DNA from: an uncultured Eubacteriales bacterium
GTDB lineage: Bacteria > Bacillota > Clostridia > Oscillospirales > Oscillospiraceae
Direction: 5' to 3'
DNA length: 17,638 bases
Assembly (NCBI GenBank): GCA_900550615.1
Contig: URSX01000031.1
Location: forward strand, 1-17,638
A program made the translations under genes and the position numbers. The notes beneath the pieces were generated by a model that had not been told where the DNA came from, did not search any database, and saw only the letters and a program-made list of their open reading frames with translations. Shown here in pieces: positions 16,201 through 17,638 of the stretch (the stretch's first letter is position 1; the number at the start of each line of letters is the position of its first letter).

Positions 16201-16770
16201 CAAAGCCGTCCCGTCCAGGAGGAGTTCGCCGTCCCCGCCTTTCTGCGGGAACAGCAGGGGCTCACAGCGGCGGAGCGGGGCACAGCCATGCACCTTGTGA
16301 TGCAGTACCTGCCCTTTGATACACCGGATACCCCTGCTGCCGTGGAAAAATTTGTCAGGGAGCTCACCGACCGCCGCTTGCTCACCCCGGAACAGGCTGC
16401 AAGTATAAATACTTTACAGATCGTGAATTTCCTGCGTTCTGCTCTGTGTGCACAGCTGAAAAATGCCTTGCAGGTCTGGCGGGAGTTTCGCTTTGCCCTG
16501 TTGGTGCCTGCTACGGTGTATGATGCCCGGGCAGAGGGGGAGGAGATGATGCTCCAGGGCGTTGCCGATGTGTGCTATCGGACGGAGCAGGGCCTGGTGG
16601 TGGCGGATTTCAAGACGGATCATATCCGTCCCGGCCAGGAGAGCGCCCGTGCAGAGCAGTACCGCGCCCAGCTCTGGGCGTATAGTCAGGCCCTGAGCCG
16701 CGTTCTGGAGGAGCCGGTGTGCCGCCGGGTGCTGTATTTCTTCTCTACCGGCGCGGAGGTCGAGCTGTAG
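13222..16770 (+). CDS. addA: Helicase-exonuclease AddAB, subunit AddA
   Basis: The motor subunit of AddAB, a UvrD/Rep-type 3'-5' helicase with its own nuclease domain. The 1182-residue protein carries all the superfamily-1 motifs in order: I SAAAGSGKTK (Lys31), Ia TYTRAAAAELRGKI, II VDEYQDTN (Asp402, Glu403), III GDVKQSIYRFRLAQPEIF, IV LKRNFRSRPEVLEATNFIF, V MSIHRSKGLEFPVVIL (about 770-785) and VI LLYVAMTRAKEKL (about 843-856). The C-terminal nuclease motif is GVADV (Asp1116) then VADFKTD (Asp1129, Lys1131). AAAGGAGG before ATG 13222 lies within the end of addB, so the two subunits are made in a coupled way. Nothing looks degraded. Confidence 0.97.
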   Translation: MSDIQLTREQQQAVTDRGGSLLVSAAAGSGKTKVLVERLFRRVQEENCAIDDFLIITYTRAAAAELRGKIARELSQRVAQQPEDEHLRRQLFRVYQADIKTVDAFCGSLLREHIHLLPPVNGRSLTPDYRLLDEQEGALLRTRVLDRVMDRFYEQLEQGDENAALLAQTLGAGRDDSRLTALVLDLHAKLQSQAHPLRWLAETRRFWQAVPDQLADTPFGEILLADLVRWSEFWSRRLSRAVEEMASCPAVEAAYGPAFLAVSRALHDLPRAAFSGWDAVAEIDLTFPKLRPVRGEENEACKKQMQDLKKKYQTEMSAVCEPFLTSQAEHLLDLHVMAPAMLALLDLTADFIRDFQQEKVRRNAADFSDQEHYAVDLLVSADGSPTDLARQISQQYLEIMVDEYQDTNDVQNCIFDAISRKGENLFTVGDVKQSIYRFRLAQPEIFLEKYLRYCHADSAAPGQARKILLKRNFRSRPEVLEATNFIFRNILSRQMGEMEYGPEEQLYPGADSYLPAPGRETELHLVSVENTEDEAFDRGRVEADFVAGLVRRLLDEEYPVQGADGQLRPVQPEDIVLLMRSPKSRMADFGAALSRCGIPYSGGERESFFQTLEISTVYSLLQIIDNPRQDVPLIAVLRSPLYGFTPDLLAAIRGCARGDFFAACCACEEEPVQAFVRQLRELRDLAAELPADQLLWQVYDRLHILGVFGAMEDGELRRSRLLNLCRYAEDLAAAGRITVFELADYLRGLMARGKEPQISSEQSAGGVEIMSIHRSKGLEFPVVILCDLNREFNREDMKSPVLVHSRLGLGTERVDPQLRVRYPTVSKTALAREMEREMLSEEMRLLYVAMTRAKEKLILVDCMKRARSHVGRLISLTELPVPPQVVRGAKSMGDWVLQALLCSTEAGAIHVWAGAQPSVRQSAPGWRVYLHENPLAVIPAGRKVPETDEQPPFYPEQLQGEYAYLTASTVPTKITATQLKGRELDQQIAEGTVQSRPVQEEFAVPAFLREQQGLTAAERGTAMHLVMQYLPFDTPDTPAAVEKFVRELTDRRLLTPEQAASINTLQIVNFLRSALCAQLKNALQVWREFRFALLVPATVYDARAEGEEMMLQGVADVCYRTEQGLVVADFKTDHIRPGQESARAEQYRAQLWAYSQALSRVLEEPVCRRVLYFFSTGAEVEL

Positions 16771-16830
16771 GACGGACTGTGATTTTTGGATAGACTTTGC
16801 ATCGGAAACTATTGACTTTGTCCGTCCTAC
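16767..16830. repeat. 11-bp perfect inverted repeat spanning the addA stop and the ncRNA promoter
   Basis: GTAGGACGGAC (16767-16777) and GTCCGTCCTAC (16820-16830) are exact reverse complements, 42 bases apart. The left arm includes the addA stop codon TAG; the right arm lies in the spacer between -35 and -10 of the next promoter. It could fold at the end of the addA message or act as a paired protein site. Confidence 0.6.
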
Positions 16831-16840
16831 TGTATATAAT
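16812..16840 (+). promoter_or_regulatory. Strong sigma-A promoter of the structured RNA
   Basis: TTGACT (16812-16817, 5 of 6) and TATAAT (16835-16840, perfect) with a 17-base spacer. A start near 16847 is expected. No protein gene begins within 400 bases downstream, so it drives an RNA. Confidence 0.88.
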
Positions 16841-16846
16841 AAGGAT

Positions 16847-17194
16847 GGGCCAAGGCTCTGAAAAAGTGAATAGAGTCCGAGGATGCTGTGTGGCTGTCTG
16901 CCGCAAAGGCCCCGATAGGGTCAGGAGACAGTTCAGAAGGAAAGGGGTTCGAAACCCCACGCGAACGGCACTGTGGGCGCAAGGATGCACCGAAGCGGCG
17001 TGAGCCGTGGGACGAAAGTCCGCCATTGGGAGAGATTCCGAGAAGGCAGGCTGCAGACGTAGGGCATAAGCCCTGTGGCGCGAGTCAGGAGAATTGCACG
17101 GAGGAGGACTGAGACACAGCGGGCGCTTTCTTCGTTGTGATGCCGAATGGACGATATGCGCTGAAATTCCCGCTGCGGGGGTTTCAGCGTTTTT
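16847..17194 (+). ncRNA. Highly structured non-coding RNA of about 350 nt, possibly raiA-type
   Basis: No credible reading frame lies here, yet the stretch has its own promoter and a strong terminator. GCTGTG (16885-16890) pairs with CACAGC (17115-17120), closing a core of about 236 nt. Inside: CTGTCT/AGACAG (16894-16899, 16926-16931) enclosing two small hairpins; GGGG-TTCGAAA-CCCC (16944-16958), whose loop matches the tRNA T-loop; and four stems capped by GNRA tetraloops: CGGC-GTGA-GCCG (16996-17007), GGAC-GAAA-GTCC (17010-17021), GGGA-GAGA-TTCC (17028-17039) and TGGC-GCGA-GTCA (17076-17087). AGGGC-ATAA-GCCCT (17061-17074) also folds. RNase P RNA, tmRNA, SRP RNA and 6S landmarks are absent. 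Size, lineage and the T-loop make the clostridial raiA RNA family my best guess, from memory and unverified. Confidence 0.78.
17159..17194 (+). terminator. Rho-independent terminator of the structured RNA
   Basis: CGCTGAAA (17159-17166) pairs with TTTCAGCG (17182-17189), and the stem continues inward through TTCCCG with CGGGGG to a three-base loop, 14 pairs including two G-T. TTTTT (17190-17194) follows directly. Confidence 0.92.
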
Positions 17195-17230
17195 CCTTGT
17201 AAGCGCCATGAAACACATCAAGCCGGCGGG

Positions 17231-17283
17231 GTGGAAGAGGACCAGCAGACCTCTTCTGCCCTGCTTTCCATAACTTTCCATAA
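17231..17283 (+). repeat. Hairpin and tandem 10-bp repeat in the leader of the 100-residue gene
   Basis: GAAGAGG (17234-17240) pairs with CCTCTTC (17250-17256), extendable by three pairs with two wobbles. Next, CTTTCCATAA occurs twice in tandem (17264-17273, 17274-17283), immediately before the AAAGGAGG ribosome site. I see no clear promoter in 17195-17298, so the gene may depend on read-through from the RNA upstream or on a weak promoter. Confidence 0.5.
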
Positions 17284-17298
17284 AAGGAGGATCGCATT

Positions 17299-17601
17299 AT
17301 GCACATCAATTGGTTTAAGGACGAAAATCACCTGGTTTACATGAACGGTGCCACCCAGCTTGCCCAGCTGGAGCGGACGCTGCGTTTCCCCGGGCTGGAG
17401 GAGGCAGCCAATGAGCTGCGCCTGCATCCCACAGCGGAGGGCTTCACCATCAAAGGCCCCCGGCGTACCAGCGGACGTCTGTTTATTCCGGATCTGACCT
17501 TTGGCGAGCATATTGAAATGGGGGAGAATATTTTCTTCTACATGGGCGAGATGCAGGAGTGCTATGTGATTTATTGGCCGGATGAGCCGATCACCAAGTG
17601 A
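17299..17601 (+). CDS. Uncharacterised 100-residue protein
   Basis: I do not recognise this protein. It is a real gene on codon use and on its start: AAAGGAGG (17283-17290) lies eight bases before ATG 17299. It has no signal peptide, membrane segment or cysteine pair. The first 16 residues (MHINWFKDENHLVYMN) and the C-terminal third (FIPDLTFGEHIEMGENIFFYMGEMQECYVIYWPD) are rich in aromatic and beta-forming residues; a charged, helical-looking stretch (LAQLERTLRFPGLEEAANEL) lies between. This suggests a small soluble alpha/beta fold. It follows the structured RNA but is not RaiA-like in sequence. The only neighbouring context is the RNA terminator 105 bases upstream. The function is unknown. 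Confidence 0.85.
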   Translation: MHINWFKDENHLVYMNGATQLAQLERTLRFPGLEEAANELRLHPTAEGFTIKGPRRTSGRLFIPDLTFGEHIEMGENIFFYMGEMQECYVIYWPDEPITK

Positions 17602-17638
17602 TTCCTGCCGCACTTCTATAAATGATAAACCCGAACCG

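Noticed and set aside
12949..16293. A 1114-codon open frame on the minus strand opposite addA
   Set aside because: It is antisense to the complete helicase and nuclease motifs of AddA. GC-rich codon use leaves few stop codons on the other strand. Its translation is low-complexity (H, L, Q, G, A, P rich) with no family motif and no ribosome site.
16797..17112. Short plus-strand frames of 68 and 74 codons in the RNA region
   Set aside because: They have no Shine-Dalgarno site, the first starts upstream of the predicted transcript start, and their codons cross the paired RNA stems.
16847..17194. RNase P RNA, tmRNA or a cobalamin riboswitch
   Set aside because: The conserved RNase P P4 segments, a tmRNA reading frame with tRNA-like ends, and the B12-box were looked for by eye and not found. 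The gaaagtcc string at 17014-17021 is just a GAAA-capped hairpin.
1..17638. A defence island, CRISPR array or mobile element
   Set aside because: No spaced direct repeats, transposase, integrase or nuclease gene other than AddAB was seen. AddAB is an ordinary housekeeping repair complex.

Overview
The window is GC-rich (roughly 60%), dense with genes, and reads as chromosomal DNA of an anaerobic member of the Clostridia. A class III (oxygen-sensitive) ribonucleotide reductase, AddAB instead of RecBCD, strong AGGAGG-type ribosome sites, TTGACA/TATAAT promoters and a lipoprotein-type ModA all point there. The high GC would suit an Oscillospiraceae-like gut bacterium, but that placement is inference. 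I see no insertion sequence, phage gene or CRISPR array.

Layout. (1) 1-2189, minus strand: nrdD, cut by the left edge just past its glycyl-radical site. Its promoter overlaps a pair of NrdR-box-like sites (2243-2291). (2) 2492-3750, minus: an overlapping pair, an IclR-family regulator followed by a MogA/MoaB molybdopterin adenylyltransferase, probably ended by a hairpin at 2384-2416. (3) 3751-3906: a divergent control region with one sigma-A-type promoter facing each way and two near-identical 16-bp sites between them, 21 bp apart. (4) 3907-9526, plus: moaA, moaC, a MOSC-domain gene, a MoeA-like molybdopterin-binding gene, then the molybdate ABC transporter modA, modB, modC. (5) 9527-9908: mod-operon hairpins, a terminator shared with a convergent tRNA-Pro(CGG), then back-to-back promoters for the tRNA and for addBA. 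(6) 9909-16770, plus: addB and addA, overlapping by 8 bases. (7) 16771-17298: an isolated transcription unit with a near-consensus promoter, a highly structured non-coding RNA of about 350 nt and a strong terminator. (8) 17299-17601: a 100-residue protein that I do not recognise.

How it works together. Regions 2-4 form one molybdenum module. ModABC imports molybdate, MoaA and MoaC make the first pterin intermediate (cPMP) from GTP, the MogA/MoaB protein adenylates molybdopterin, and the MoeA-like protein probably takes part in metal insertion. The MOSC protein may carry sulfur or bind the cofactor. Molybdopterin synthase (MoaD/MoaE) and MoeB are not in the window. The IclR regulator is placed to control both arms. 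AddAB processes DNA double-strand breaks.

The features most worth a second look are the structured RNA near the right end, whose promoter spacer contains one arm of an 11-bp inverted repeat, and the IclR-type paired operator in the molybdenum module.
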